Shown here: in pieces, positions 13,968-21,909 of the stretch
Layout: the number at the start of each line of letters is the position of its first letter
Numbering within the stretch: position 1 is the stretch's first letter
Position numbers and translations under genes: made by a program
Notes under the pieces: model-generated
Seen by the model: only the letters and a program-made list of their open reading frames with translations
What the model was told of the DNA's origin: nothing
Database searches by the model: none
Assembly: GCA_025963345.1 (NCBI GenBank)
Contig: JAOPUS010000426.1
Span: 1 to 30,074 of the forward strand
Reading direction: 5' to 3'
DNA length: 30,074 bases
Source of the DNA: Blastococcus sp.
GTDB taxonomy: Bacteria; Actinomycetota; Actinomycetes; Mycobacteriales; Geodermatophilaceae

Positions 13968-15427
13968 CCGTGCTCGCCGCCGCCGAGGGGACCAGTGACT
14001 TCCGGCTGGTCCTCGCCGCCCTTGTCGGCATCGCCGCCGTCGTCGTGCTGATCACCTGGCTCAAGGTGCACCCGTTCCTGGCTCTCATCCTGGGCTCGTT
14101 GCTGCTGGGTGCCGTCGCGGGCCTGGGGGTGTCGGACACGATCACCAGCTTCACCACCGGGGTGGGCGCCACCGTCGGCAGCGTGGGCCTGCTGATCGCG
14201 CTCGGCGCCATGATCGGTGGCCTGTTGGCGGAGTCCGGTGGCGCCGACCGCGTGGTCGCCGCCTTCGTCGACCACGTGTCGACCCGGCGGCTCCCCTGGG
14301 CGATGGCCGGGGTCGCGGCACTGATCGGGATCCCGCTGTTCTTCGAGGTGGGCGTCGTCCTGCTCGTCCCGATCGTCCTGCTGGTCGCCCGGCGCACGCA
14401 GCTGCCCGTGCTCGCCGTCGGTATCCCGGCACTCGCCGGTCTGTCGGTCCTGCACGGTCTCGTGCCGCCGCATCCCGGCCCGCTGGTCGCCATCGCCGCA
14501 CTGAACGCCGACCTGGGCCGCACACTCCTCTTCGGTCTGATCGCGGCGATCCCGTGCGTCATCCTCGCCGGGCCGGTGGTCGGGTCCTGGATCAGCCGTC
14601 AGCTGGATGTGCCGATCCCCGCACGTCTGGGATCGGGCCCGGCCGACCGCCCCGGCAGCGGGCCGGCGCGCACCGGCACCGACCTCGGCGACCCCACCGA
14701 GACCGGACAGCGGACCACCACGGCCGCCACCGGCACTGTTGTCGCGGCCCCCCCGCGCCGGCTTCCGAACCTCGGCGCAACGATCGTCACCATCCTGCTG
14801 CCGGTCCTGCTGATGCTGATGCGCGCCATCGGCGAACTGACCCTCGACGAGAAGAACGGGTTGAGGTCGGCGCTCGACCTGATCGGCACCCCGGTCATCG
14901 CGCTGCTGGCGGGCGTCATCGTGGGCATGTTCACGCTCGGTGTCGCCGTCGGATTCGGTCGTGAGCGCATCTCCAGCATCACCGGCGGCTCGCTGCCGGC
15001 CATCGCAGGCATCCTGCTGATCGTCGCGGCCGGCGGCGGGTTCAAGCAGGTGCTCATCGATGCCGGGGTCGGCGACCTCGTCGGTCGCGCCGCGGACAAC
15101 CTCAACCTCAATGCCCTGGTCCTCGGCTGGCTGGTCGCCGTCGGCATCCGGCTGGCGACCGGCTCGGCCACCGTCGCCACCATCACCGCCGCGGGCATCG
15201 TGGCACCTCTGGCGGCCGGGCTCGACAGCAACACCGTCGCGCTGCTCGCCCTGGCCATCGGCTCCGGGTCGCTGTTCTTCTCCCATGTGAACGACGCAGG
15301 CTTCTGGCTGGTGAAGGAGTACTTCGGGATGACCGTCGGCCAGACCATCGCGAGCTGGTCGGTGATGGAGACGATCATCTCCGTGGTCGGCCTGCTCTCC
15401 GTCCTGGCGCTCTCTGTCGTCGCGTAG
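13964..15427 (+). CDS. gntP: Gluconate:H+ symporter, GntP family
   Basis: A 487-residue polytopic permease of the GntP family that imports gluconate. Family blocks are LKVHPFLALILGSLLLG, GLLIALGAMIGGLLAESGGA, ALIGIPLFFEVGVVLLVPIV, the HGLVPPHPGPL signature, and the C-terminal GSLFFSHVNDAGFWLVKEYFG followed by QTIASWSVMETI. About 12-13 helices are visible. A hydrophilic Gly/Pro/Thr-rich loop of about 45 residues (near 220-265) is longer than in the enteric proteins. The ATGA overlap couples it to gntK, which phosphorylates the imported sugar acid. Confidence 0.95.
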   Translation: MTVLAAAEGTSDFRLVLAALVGIAAVVVLITWLKVHPFLALILGSLLLGAVAGLGVSDTITSFTTGVGATVGSVGLLIALGAMIGGLLAESGGADRVVAAFVDHVSTRRLPWAMAGVAALIGIPLFFEVGVVLLVPIVLLVARRTQLPVLAVGIPALAGLSVLHGLVPPHPGPLVAIAALNADLGRTLLFGLIAAIPCVILAGPVVGSWISRQLDVPIPARLGSGPADRPGSGPARTGTDLGDPTETGQRTTTAATGTVVAAPPRRLPNLGATIVTILLPVLLMLMRAIGELTLDEKNGLRSALDLIGTPVIALLAGVIVGMFTLGVAVGFGRERISSITGGSLPAIAGILLIVAAGGGFKQVLIDAGVGDLVGRAADNLNLNALVLGWLVAVGIRLATGSATVATITAAGIVAPLAAGLDSNTVALLALAIGSGSLFFSHVNDAGFWLVKEYFGMTVGQTIASWSVMETIISVVGLLSVLALSVVA

Positions 15428-15452
15428 CGCCGCTCACCCGAACGGGGGCGCT
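15426..15452 (+). terminator. Possible terminator after gntP
   Basis: AGCGCC (15426-15431) and GGCGCT (15447-15452) form a stem overlapping the gntP stop codon. The loop is long and there is no U-run, so support is modest. Confidence 0.35.
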
Positions 15453-15502
15453 GCGAGCCCCTCGCGGTTGGCCGGCCCGATTCTGGCAACCTGTGAGGGT
15501 CG

Positions 15503-15522
15503 GCCCTCGTACGGGCGAGGGC
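15503..15522 (+). promoter_or_regulatory. Hairpin in the leader of the Ser/Thr kinase gene
   Basis: Perfect 7-bp arms, GCCCTCG and CGAGGGC, with a 6-nt loop lie about 24 nt before the kinase start. It could end upstream transcripts or shape the kinase mRNA leader. Confidence 0.4.
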
Positions 15523-15545
15523 AGTTGTCGGGAGGGGGAGGCCGG

Positions 15546-16961
15546 GTGGAACCGCGAGGTCGTCTGCTCGGCAACCGGTACGAACTGCTCGTCGTGCTGG
15601 CCAGCGGCGGGATGGGCCGCGTCTGGCGCGCCCGCGACACGCTGCTCGAGCGTCCGGTCGCGGTGAAGGTCCTGCGCAGTGAGTTCACCGGCGACGCCAC
15701 GTTCCGCGCCCGGTTCCGGGCCGAAGCACAGCACAGCGCCGCGCTGCACCACCCCAACATCGCCTCGGTCTTCGACTACGGCGAGCTGGTGAAGGACGGC
15801 GAGCAGCTCGCCTACCTCGTGATGGAGCTCGTCGAGGGCGAAGCGCTCTCCGTTCTCCTGGAGCGCGTGGGCCGGCTCGACGCCGCGCGCACGCTCGACA
15901 TCGTGCGGCAGACCTCGGCCGCCCTGGCCGTCGCTCACGCCGCCGGAGTGGTGCACCGCGACGTCAAGCCGGGAAACGTGCTCATGGGCACCGACGGCGT
16001 CGTCAAGATCACCGACTTCGGCATCGCCTGGTCGGCGTCCAGCGTGCCCCTGACCGGAACCGGGCAGGTCGTCGGCACCGCGCACTACCTGTCCCCGGAG
16101 CAGGCCGAGGGCGGCAAGGCGACCCCCGCCAGCGACGTCTACGCCCTCGGGACGGTGGCCTACGAGTGCCTGGCCGGTCGGCGGGCGTTCGAGGGCGAGA
16201 ACTCGGTCCAGATCGCGCTCAAGCAGATCCGCGAAGAGCCTGAGCCCTTGCCGGCCGGTGTCCCCGTGGGGATGCGCGAGCTCGTGCAGCGGGCGATGGC
16301 CAAGGACCCGGCCGCTCGCTACCCCGACGGTGCAGCGCTGTGCGCGGCGGCGGACGCGGTGAGCCTCACCGGCGGCACCGCCCCGATCGGCATGGCGGGC
16401 ACGACCGGCACCGCGGTCATGCCGCTACCGCCGGTGCCGGTCGGCCGCCCGCCGGCAGCGTCCCCGGTGCGGCGGTCCCGCCGGCTCGCGCCGCTGATGG
16501 TCGGTGCCCTGGCCGCGGTGGTGGCCCTGGCGGTCGCCGTCGGTCTGCTGCAGATCGGCTCCGGGACGCCGTCCGATGCCGCGCCGCGGACAGGTACGAC
16601 GGCGGAGGAGACGACGACCGCTCCGGCGACGCCGTCCACGGTCGCCCTTGCGGCTGCCGGCCTGATGGGGCGACCGGTCGCGGAGGTGCAGGCCGAACTG
16701 GTCGGCCGGGGTCTCCAGGTCCAGCTCGCGCCGGTGGAGACCGGCGACGTCGCCGCCGGTCAGGTGACCGCCGTCGGTCCCGAGGGGGCGCTCGCGCCGG
16801 GGACCGTCGTCACGGTGTCCTATGCCGTGCCGCCCGTCGTGATCCCGGCGCCCGCCAACAACGGCAGCGGCAATGGCAAAGGCAATGGCAATGGCAACAA
16901 CGGGAACTGGAACGGCAACGGCAATGGCAATGGCCGCGGCGGGGACGACGAGGACGACTGA
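15546..16961 (+). CDS. PASTA-type Ser/Thr protein kinase
   Basis: A 471-residue Hanks-type kinase of the PknB group. The kinase domain (about residues 11-270) has glycine loop ASGGMGRV, Lys41 in VAVKVL, catalytic HRDVKPGN (His137, Asp139), DFG at 157 and GTAHYLSPEQAEG. A linker leads to one membrane helix (about 313-340), then a single outside PASTA domain (about 365-430, LMGRPVAEVQAELVGRGLQV), where PknB proteins usually have several. The last 35 residues are a repeat of Asn-Gly units ending in GGDDEDD. GTG 15546 is chosen for GGGAGGGGGAGG just upstream. It probably senses cell-wall fragments or envelope state; the targets are unknown. Confidence 0.93.
   Translation: MEPRGRLLGNRYELLVVLASGGMGRVWRARDTLLERPVAVKVLRSEFTGDATFRARFRAEAQHSAALHHPNIASVFDYGELVKDGEQLAYLVMELVEGEALSVLLERVGRLDAARTLDIVRQTSAALAVAHAAGVVHRDVKPGNVLMGTDGVVKITDFGIAWSASSVPLTGTGQVVGTAHYLSPEQAEGGKATPASDVYALGTVAYECLAGRRAFEGENSVQIALKQIREEPEPLPAGVPVGMRELVQRAMAKDPAARYPDGAALCAAADAVSLTGGTAPIGMAGTTGTAVMPLPPVPVGRPPAASPVRRSRRLAPLMVGALAAVVALAVAVGLLQIGSGTPSDAAPRTGTTAEETTTAPATPSTVALAAAGLMGRPVAEVQAELVGRGLQVQLAPVETGDVAAGQVTAVGPEGALAPGTVVTVSYAVPPVVIPAPANNGSGNGKGNGNGNNGNWNGNGNGNGRGGDDEDD
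16858..16943 (+). repeat. Hexanucleotide GGCAAY repeat encoding an Asn-Gly tail
   Basis: An imperfect tandem array of GGCAAT/GGCAAC units encodes NGSGNGKGNGNGNNGNWNGN and on to NGNGRGG at the end of the kinase. It is visibly lower in GC than the surrounding gene. Such repeats expand and contract by slippage, so the tail length may differ between strains. Confidence 0.8.
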
Positions 16962-16964
16962 TCG

Positions 16965-17735
16965 TCAGGCGGCGGAGAGCTGGGCCTCGCTCGGCGGCAG
17001 CATCGCCCGCAGCTTCTGCTTCAGGGCCCGCGGGTTGGTGCCGGCGAGGATCTCGCACACACCCTCGAGCATGAGCTCCATCTGCGCCGTCCGGAGATCG
17101 GCGTTCCGGCGGATCTTCGCGCTGATCGGCAGCCAGATGACGTTGGCCGACAGCACGCCCCAGAGCGTCGCGACGAAGGCGCTCGCGACGAGCGGGCCGA
17201 GCACCGACGGGTCCTGCAGGCTCGTGAGCACCTGCACCAGGCCCACGACGGTGCCGATGATGCCGATGGTCGGCGCGTAGCCGCCCATCTTGGCGAAGAA
17301 GCGGGCGGCCACGAGGTCGTCGGCGCGGGTGGCCCCGATCTCGCGTTCGAGCACGTGCCGCAGCTGTTCCACGGGGACGGCGTCGATGGCCAACTGCAGG
17401 GCGCGGCGCAGGAACGGGTCCTCGAGCGTGCGGGCCCGGTTCTCCAGCGGGAGCATGCCCTCCGTGCGGGCAAGGCCGGCCAGCTCGACGAGCTGGGCGA
17501 TCAGCGAACCGGTCCTCGACGCCTCGTCCGGGCCGAACGCCATCCGGAACCAGGAGCCGAGCCTGCGAAGGTCGGACATGGTGGACCCGGCGATCGCCGC
17601 GCCGAAGGTGCCGCCGAAGACCAGGACGAGCGGCGGCAGCAGGACGACGGCCAGGGGGCTGGAGCCCTCCAGCAGCATCATCACGATCAGCGACCCCAGC
17701 GCCAGGGCCATGCCGACGAATGTTGCCGGGATCAC
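16965..17735 (-). CDS. motA: Flagellar motor stator protein MotA
   Basis: A 256-residue MotA/TolQ/ExbB-type proton channel subunit that, with MotB, turns the flagellar rotor. Two N-terminal helices (about residues 6-22 and 28-50) precede a cytoplasmic domain with charged residues for rotor contact (DPFLRRALQLAIDAV, LRHVLEREIG). Helices 3 and 4 follow, with the signature MGGYAPTIGIIGTVVGLVQV including the conserved Pro, and SANVIWLPISAKIRRN. GTG 17735 starts 4 nt after the flbD stop, so they form one unit. No motB follows: the next gene downstream is the convergent kinase. Confidence 0.92.
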   Translation of the reverse strand: MIPATFVGMALALGSLIVMMLLEGSSPLAVVLLPPLVLVFGGTFGAAIAGSTMSDLRRLGSWFRMAFGPDEASRTGSLIAQLVELAGLARTEGMLPLENRARTLEDPFLRRALQLAIDAVPVEQLRHVLEREIGATRADDLVAARFFAKMGGYAPTIGIIGTVVGLVQVLTSLQDPSVLGPLVASAFVATLWGVLSANVIWLPISAKIRRNADLRTAQMELMLEGVCEILAGTNPRALKQKLRAMLPPSEAQLSAA

Positions 17736-17738
17736 CGG

Positions 17739-18059
17739 TCAGTCCTCGTCGTCGCCCGGAGTGACAGTGACGGGGGAGTGGTCCGTGTCGCGGCTGCGGG
17801 CCCGTCGCTCGATGTGGAGCGCGGCCCGTGCGGCGTGCTCGGCGATCTCGGCGACCCCGCCGGCCAGCTGCTTCTGTGCGACCAGCACCGTCGCCCGGTG
17901 GTCGGAGATCGTGCGCAACAGCTCGTCGAAGGTCTGGTCGACGACGTACTTGGTGCCGTCGGCGAGATAGATGATCGTGTCGGGGTCGGTCTCGACGCGC
18001 TCGATGTGCAGTGGATCGACGGAGAAGTGCTCACCGTTGCGGCAGGTCACAGCGATCAC
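17739..18059 (-). CDS. flbD: Flagellar FlbD-family protein
   Basis: A 106-residue protein whose first 60 residues are the FlbD family domain: VIAVTCRNGEHFSVDPLHIE, then TDPDTIIYLADGTKYVVDQTFDELL. In Gram-positive bacteria and actinobacteria this short family sits in flagellar operons, normally beside motA. The second half is helical, then acidic at the end (TPGDDED). GTG 18059 has AAGGA about 7 nt upstream. Its exact job in flagellar assembly is not established. It is translated just ahead of motA. Confidence 0.88.
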   Translation of the reverse strand: MIAVTCRNGEHFSVDPLHIERVETDPDTIIYLADGTKYVVDQTFDELLRTISDHRATVLVAQKQLAGGVAEIAEHAARAALHIERRARSRDTDHSPVTVTPGDDED

Positions 18060-18198
18060 GGGAGCGGTCCTTCCGCTCGGGCGGGGTAGCGGACCCCGAT
18101 GGCGCCGGCGAGGGCCTTCTCCCCATCGGCTTCTCGCGACAGGACCTGTAGTCGAACGGGGGCGTTTCACCCGTGCGGGGGCCTGCGCTGGTGAGCGG

Positions 18199-19503
18199 TC
18201 AGAAACCGAAGAGCAGGCCGAGGCCGCCGACGGTGAACAGCACCATCACGATCACGAGGGGGAGCTGGTCGGACGCCCGGGCCCGCCGGGCCGACAGCAG
18301 CGCGCGCTCGTGCGCCAGGGTCACGCCGGCGACGTGGCCGGTGACGATGGCGCCGACCTGCACGAGCGCGATCGCGTCGGAGCTGACCGCCGTCAGGTCG
18401 ACGGCGTTGCCGTAGGTGCCGAACAGGTCGACGCCGGCCAGGCCGAACGGGTTGCTCGCGAGGATCCAGGTGGTCTGCCCGTCGAGCAGAAACAGGCTGA
18501 AGTAGTGCGCCACGGTGTAGCCGAGCGCGATCGGGACGACCGTGCCCGCGTAGCGCCGGGGCTGGATGCCCTCGGCCTGGCCGGCCAGGCGACCCGACAG
18601 CCGGGCGCCGAGCACGTAGAGCCCCGCGACGAGCCCGATCATCACCAGCAGACCCGCGGTGCCGGACAGGCTGTCGTTCGCTGCCCCGGGTCCGGTCTGC
18701 CAGAACACCGTCCGGGACAGCCCGTCGAAGGCCGTCGACCCGAGCAGGACGACGACGACCGCAACGAGGCCGCGGTCGACCGGGGCCACCGTCGCGTTGA
18801 CCAGCGGGTTGCGCAGCACGAGGCGCCCGTCGTCCCGCCGTCCCCACGGCGAGAGCCGGGCGATCACCGTCGAGTAGACCTCGAAGCCGTCGCCCGCGGC
18901 GAACCAGTCCTCGCCGAACCAGAGCGCGAGCGCCAGCTGGACCACCGCGTAGCCGATGAGGAAGACCGCCACCGTCGTCGGCTCGGCCCGCTCGGGGTAG
19001 ACCAGCTCCAGCCACAGGAAGACCAGCAGCGACACTGTCGCGGGCCAGAGCCCGAGCGCCGGAAGGCGCCCGGCGCCCGGCGCGGCCGGGAGGACGACGC
19101 GCAGGCCGCGGTGCACCAGCCGCAGGGGATTGACCACCCGCCAGACGGGACCGAGCACCAGGCTCACCGGCACCAGGCCCACCCAGAACGTCACGTACAG
19201 CACCCATGGCGCCAGGTTGCGCGACGTCTCGCCCGGCCCGACGACGGCCACCACCGTGACGAGTACGGCGACCGCCAGGGCGGCCGCCTGCAGACCCCGC
19301 CGGACCGCGGCGCTGTCCACCACCCGCTGCAGCCCGGCAGGCAGTGGGCGTCCCGACGACGCCCGGTCCAGTTTCGGCCGCCGCCAGAACAGCAGCAGCA
19401 CCACGAAGCTGAGCAGGATCGCGGCGCCCGCGCCGTAGAGAGCCAGGCCGAGGGGGATGGGCAGGTCGATGCGAGAGCCCACCCCATGGGCGAGAACCCT
19501 CAT
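18199..19503 (-). CDS. Polytopic membrane protein of a cupredoxin-linked operon
   Basis: A 434-residue protein with about ten membrane helices, not assignable to a characterised family by me. Visible features are an N-terminal helix (LGLALYGAGAAILLSFVVLLLF), VWRVVNPLRLVHRGLR after helix 3, WFGEDWFAAGDGFEVYSTVIARLSPW between helices, and histidines near the membrane in GYTVAHYFSLFLLDGQ and in TGHVAGVTLAHERAL. Its ATG overlaps the stop of the lipoprotein gene (ATGA), so it is the third gene of the operon at 18199-21827. The paired His motifs and the cupredoxin-like neighbour suggest a metal or redox role at the membrane; this is inference. Confidence 0.8.
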   Translation of the reverse strand: MRVLAHGVGSRIDLPIPLGLALYGAGAAILLSFVVLLLFWRRPKLDRASSGRPLPAGLQRVVDSAAVRRGLQAAALAVAVLVTVVAVVGPGETSRNLAPWVLYVTFWVGLVPVSLVLGPVWRVVNPLRLVHRGLRVVLPAAPGAGRLPALGLWPATVSLLVFLWLELVYPERAEPTTVAVFLIGYAVVQLALALWFGEDWFAAGDGFEVYSTVIARLSPWGRRDDGRLVLRNPLVNATVAPVDRGLVAVVVVLLGSTAFDGLSRTVFWQTGPGAANDSLSGTAGLLVMIGLVAGLYVLGARLSGRLAGQAEGIQPRRYAGTVVPIALGYTVAHYFSLFLLDGQTTWILASNPFGLAGVDLFGTYGNAVDLTAVSSDAIALVQVGAIVTGHVAGVTLAHERALLSARRARASDQLPLVIVMVLFTVGGLGLLFGF

Positions 19504-19928
19504 TCGACCTGGAGAGAGAGCAGCACCGTGCCCGCCTCGTGCAGCTCCACCTCGAAGACCCCGGGGATGGTGGCGTCGAAGGTGAGCTCGGCCGGCTGCC
19601 CAGGGGACAATTCGGTCTCCAGGTCGTAGCCGTGCACGTGCACCTGGTCGGCCGCGTCGCTGGTGATGACCAGCGTGACGTGCTCGCCGGCAGTCACCGG
19701 CACCCGGCCGGTGTCGCCGCTGATCTGGCCGCCGCTCACCTGCACCTCGATCCGCTGACCCGCCGGATCCGCCGCCGTCCCGCCGGCCGACGCCGGCCCG
19801 GACGTCCCCGCCGTCGAGGAGGAGCTACCGCCGGCGTCCGGAGCGGCGGTGCCGGCGCAGCCGGTCATGCCGGCGGCCAGGACGAGGCCGACGAGGGCGC
19901 ACGGGAGCCGGAAAGGGCGAGCGGTCAC
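19500..19928 (-). CDS. Cupredoxin-like lipoprotein
   Basis: A 142-residue exported protein. The signal peptide ends in a lipobox, GMTGC24, followed by a Ser/Gly/Ala linker (residues 25-58). The rest is a cupredoxin-like beta sandwich: RIEVQVSGGQI, GEHVTLVITSDAADQVHVHGYD, SPGQPAELTFDATIPGVFEVEL and HEAGTVLLSLQVE. Histidines in VHVHGYD and VELHEAG are at the places where such folds bind metal, but there is no Cys or Met set typical of a blue-copper site, so metal binding is uncertain. It lies 33 nt after the 621-codon gene and is coupled to the next gene. Confidence 0.85.
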   Translation of the reverse strand: MTARPFRLPCALVGLVLAAGMTGCAGTAAPDAGGSSSSTAGTSGPASAGGTAADPAGQRIEVQVSGGQISGDTGRVPVTAGEHVTLVITSDAADQVHVHGYDLETELSPGQPAELTFDATIPGVFEVELHEAGTVLLSLQVE

Positions 19929-19961
19929 GGCAGGAACTCCAGAGCAGCAGGGGAGCGGAGG

Positions 19962-21800
19962 TCAGCGGGCGCCGAGCCCGCTGGCGGCCCGGGTGGTGTC
20001 CGGCTGGTCGGCGGGGGCGTCGGGGAAGGGTTCCCGCGCGCTGGCCCGACGGGAGTACCGGGCCACCCCCCAGGAGATCGCCGCGATGAGCGCCAGGGTG
20101 CAGGCCAGGACGACGAGGTTGGCCATCAGCCACAGACCGCCGCCGGAGGACTTCAGCTCCCGCTGCAGGATCTCGATCTCGGGGATGGCGCCGCGCGTCA
20201 TGCCGTCGTCGGCCGTGATCTCGTCCGCCGGGATGGCCTCGTCGGCCGGCAGGTAGATCGGGATGGCGCTCAGCATCCGGCCGTCGTGGATGCGCAGCAG
20301 CGCCTTCCAGTCGTCGTTGATGGGGATCGGCTGGGTCGTCCGGTACTGGCCCTCACCGGTCTGCTCCAGGGCGTCGACCACCAGGCCCTGCCCCTGCCAC
20401 GAGGTGATCTGGACCCAGGAGGGATCGTCGAGCGCGTCTGCCGGCTGCAGTTGGACGGTGATGTTCGCCGTCCGCGGATCGTCCTGGACGTTCTCGATGC
20501 CGAACGTGGCCTCGATGTCGTCGGGCACGGTGGCCAGCAGGCCGTTGGTGACACAGGCGGTCAACACCACCAGGGAGCCGACGAGCACGGTGCGCGCGAC
20601 GGCCGGCCGCGGCAGTCGCCGGCGTAGCCCCACGCCGAGCAGGGCGCCGAGGAGCCCGCCGGCCACGCCGCCGGCGACGGCCATGAGTGTGCCCTCGACC
20701 AAGATGTCGCTGCCCCAGGACAGGGTCTGCGTGAGGTGGGTCCAGCCGTACTCGGTGGCGTGCCCGACCGTGCCGATCGCGACCCCGGCGACCGCGCCGA
20801 ACACCATCGGACGGCGGGCGATCGGCAGCGCGAGGGCGAGCAGCTCCACGACGATCGCCGAGCCGAGGTACAGCGGGAACATCGGCACGATCTCGCCGAA
20901 GCCCGGGCCGACGATCAGCGCGATGCCGCCGCGGATGACGAGGAAGAAGGCAGTCGCGGCCAGTGCGCCCCCGCGCCCGATGAACATCCGGGCAGCCACC
21001 AGCGCCAAGCCCGCGGCCCCGGCGATCATGAACGGCTCGAGGACCAGTCGGAATTGCGGGACGTCGAAGTCGTACTCGCCCTGGAAGACCGACAGCCCGA
21101 GCAGCAGGCCGCCCATCGCCGAGGCCTGCCGGACGAAGCGGGTGATGCTGCCGACCTTGCGGTCGCCGTCGTCGGTGGACAGGCCGCCGTGGCCTTCCTG
21201 CTCGAGGATCAGCAGGCCGATGATCGACAGCCCGGCGCCGGTGATGAGCATCAGGTGGGTGGGGCCCCAGAGGGTGACGTCCTGGCCGAAGAGCCGGTGC
21301 CAGACGTCGTCCAGCGGGAAGCCCAGCAGCGCGTAGAACCCTGCGCCGGTGAGCAGGATGCCGCCGACCGGGACGTCCCAGCCCCGGATGAAGTGGACGG
21401 CGGCCGGGCCGGGCTTCTCGTCCAGCGGCATCGCGCAGGCGAAGATGCCGCCGGCGAAGACCCCGAAGAGCCCGAACAGGATCAGGTAGTGCGCGGGGTT
21501 GGCCAGCGGTCCCTCGTCGCGGCCGACGCCGATGTGCAGCGAGATGTCCCAGAGCATCCCGAGCAGGGCGACGAGCAGCGAGAGCGTGGTCAGCACGGTG
21601 GGCAGTGCGACCCACGGTGGCACCCCGGTCGCCTTGCCCAGCCGGGTCCCGGCCCGGGTCAGGATCTGGGACCGCCGGGTGCGGTGCAACCAGACCAGCC
21701 CCAGTAGGACCGCGGTCAGTCCGAGGCCGATCGTGGACGCGAGGACGACCTCGCCGATCGCGGCGCCTCCGGCAGGACGTGTGTCAGCAGCGAGCAGCAC
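19962..21800 (-). CDS. Large polytopic membrane protein with duplicated Asp/His motif
   Basis: A protein of about 612 residues with some twelve helices, a long outside domain (about residues 430-565) and a last helix (LWLMANLVVLACTLALIAAI). Two related motifs lie at helix ends: WDISLHIGVGRD ... NPAHYLI and DDVWHRLFGQD ... WGPTHLM, both D-x3-H-x5-D-x(5-6)-P-x-H. A further His pair is in VGHATEYGWTHL. The outside domain has ANITVQLQPADALDDPSWVQ and may be beta-rich. GTG 21800 has AGAGGGGG about 5 nt upstream; ATG 21827 is the alternative. It is the first gene of the operon with the lipoprotein and the 434-residue protein, divergent from a MerR gene. I do not recognise a characterised family; a metal or small-molecule transport role is inference. 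Confidence 0.8.
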   Translation of the reverse strand: MLLAADTRPAGGAAIGEVVLASTIGLGLTAVLLGLVWLHRTRRSQILTRAGTRLGKATGVPPWVALPTVLTTLSLLVALLGMLWDISLHIGVGRDEGPLANPAHYLILFGLFGVFAGGIFACAMPLDEKPGPAAVHFIRGWDVPVGGILLTGAGFYALLGFPLDDVWHRLFGQDVTLWGPTHLMLITGAGLSIIGLLILEQEGHGGLSTDDGDRKVGSITRFVRQASAMGGLLLGLSVFQGEYDFDVPQFRLVLEPFMIAGAAGLALVAARMFIGRGGALAATAFFLVIRGGIALIVGPGFGEIVPMFPLYLGSAIVVELLALALPIARRPMVFGAVAGVAIGTVGHATEYGWTHLTQTLSWGSDILVEGTLMAVAGGVAGGLLGALLGVGLRRRLPRPAVARTVLVGSLVVLTACVTNGLLATVPDDIEATFGIENVQDDPRTANITVQLQPADALDDPSWVQITSWQGQGLVVDALEQTGEGQYRTTQPIPINDDWKALLRIHDGRMLSAIPIYLPADEAIPADEITADDGMTRGAIPEIEILQRELKSSGGGLWLMANLVVLACTLALIAAISWGVARYSRRASAREPFPDAPADQPDTTRAASGLGAR

Positions 21801-21843
21801 GGAACCCCCTCTGGCCATGCCGGCCATGGAACACCCACGACCG

Positions 21844-21898
21844 TGACATCGCCAACTGACACATAGAACGAGCGGTTTACCGTGGGGTCACGATGACA
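21844..21898. promoter_or_regulatory. TGACA repeats in the divergent membrane-operon/MerR promoter
   Basis: TGACAT (21844), TGACAC (21857) and TGACA (21894) lie in direct orientation in the short region between the divergent starts. The same hexamer forms a perfect dyad at 22874-22899 on the far side of the MerR gene. They are candidate binding sites for that MerR protein. Confidence 0.4.
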
Positions 21899-21909
21899 AG
21901 GGAGTGGCG

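Noticed and set aside
13790..15286. Minus-strand frame of 498 codons opposite gntP
   Set aside because: The product is Asp/Gln/Arg-rich (DDRDEQDDAHLEEQ type), the typical antisense reading of a hydrophobic permease.
17971..19629. Plus-strand frame of 552 codons opposite the membrane gene
   Set aside because: Same antisense signature: His/Gln/Arg-rich, no domain, no ribosome site.
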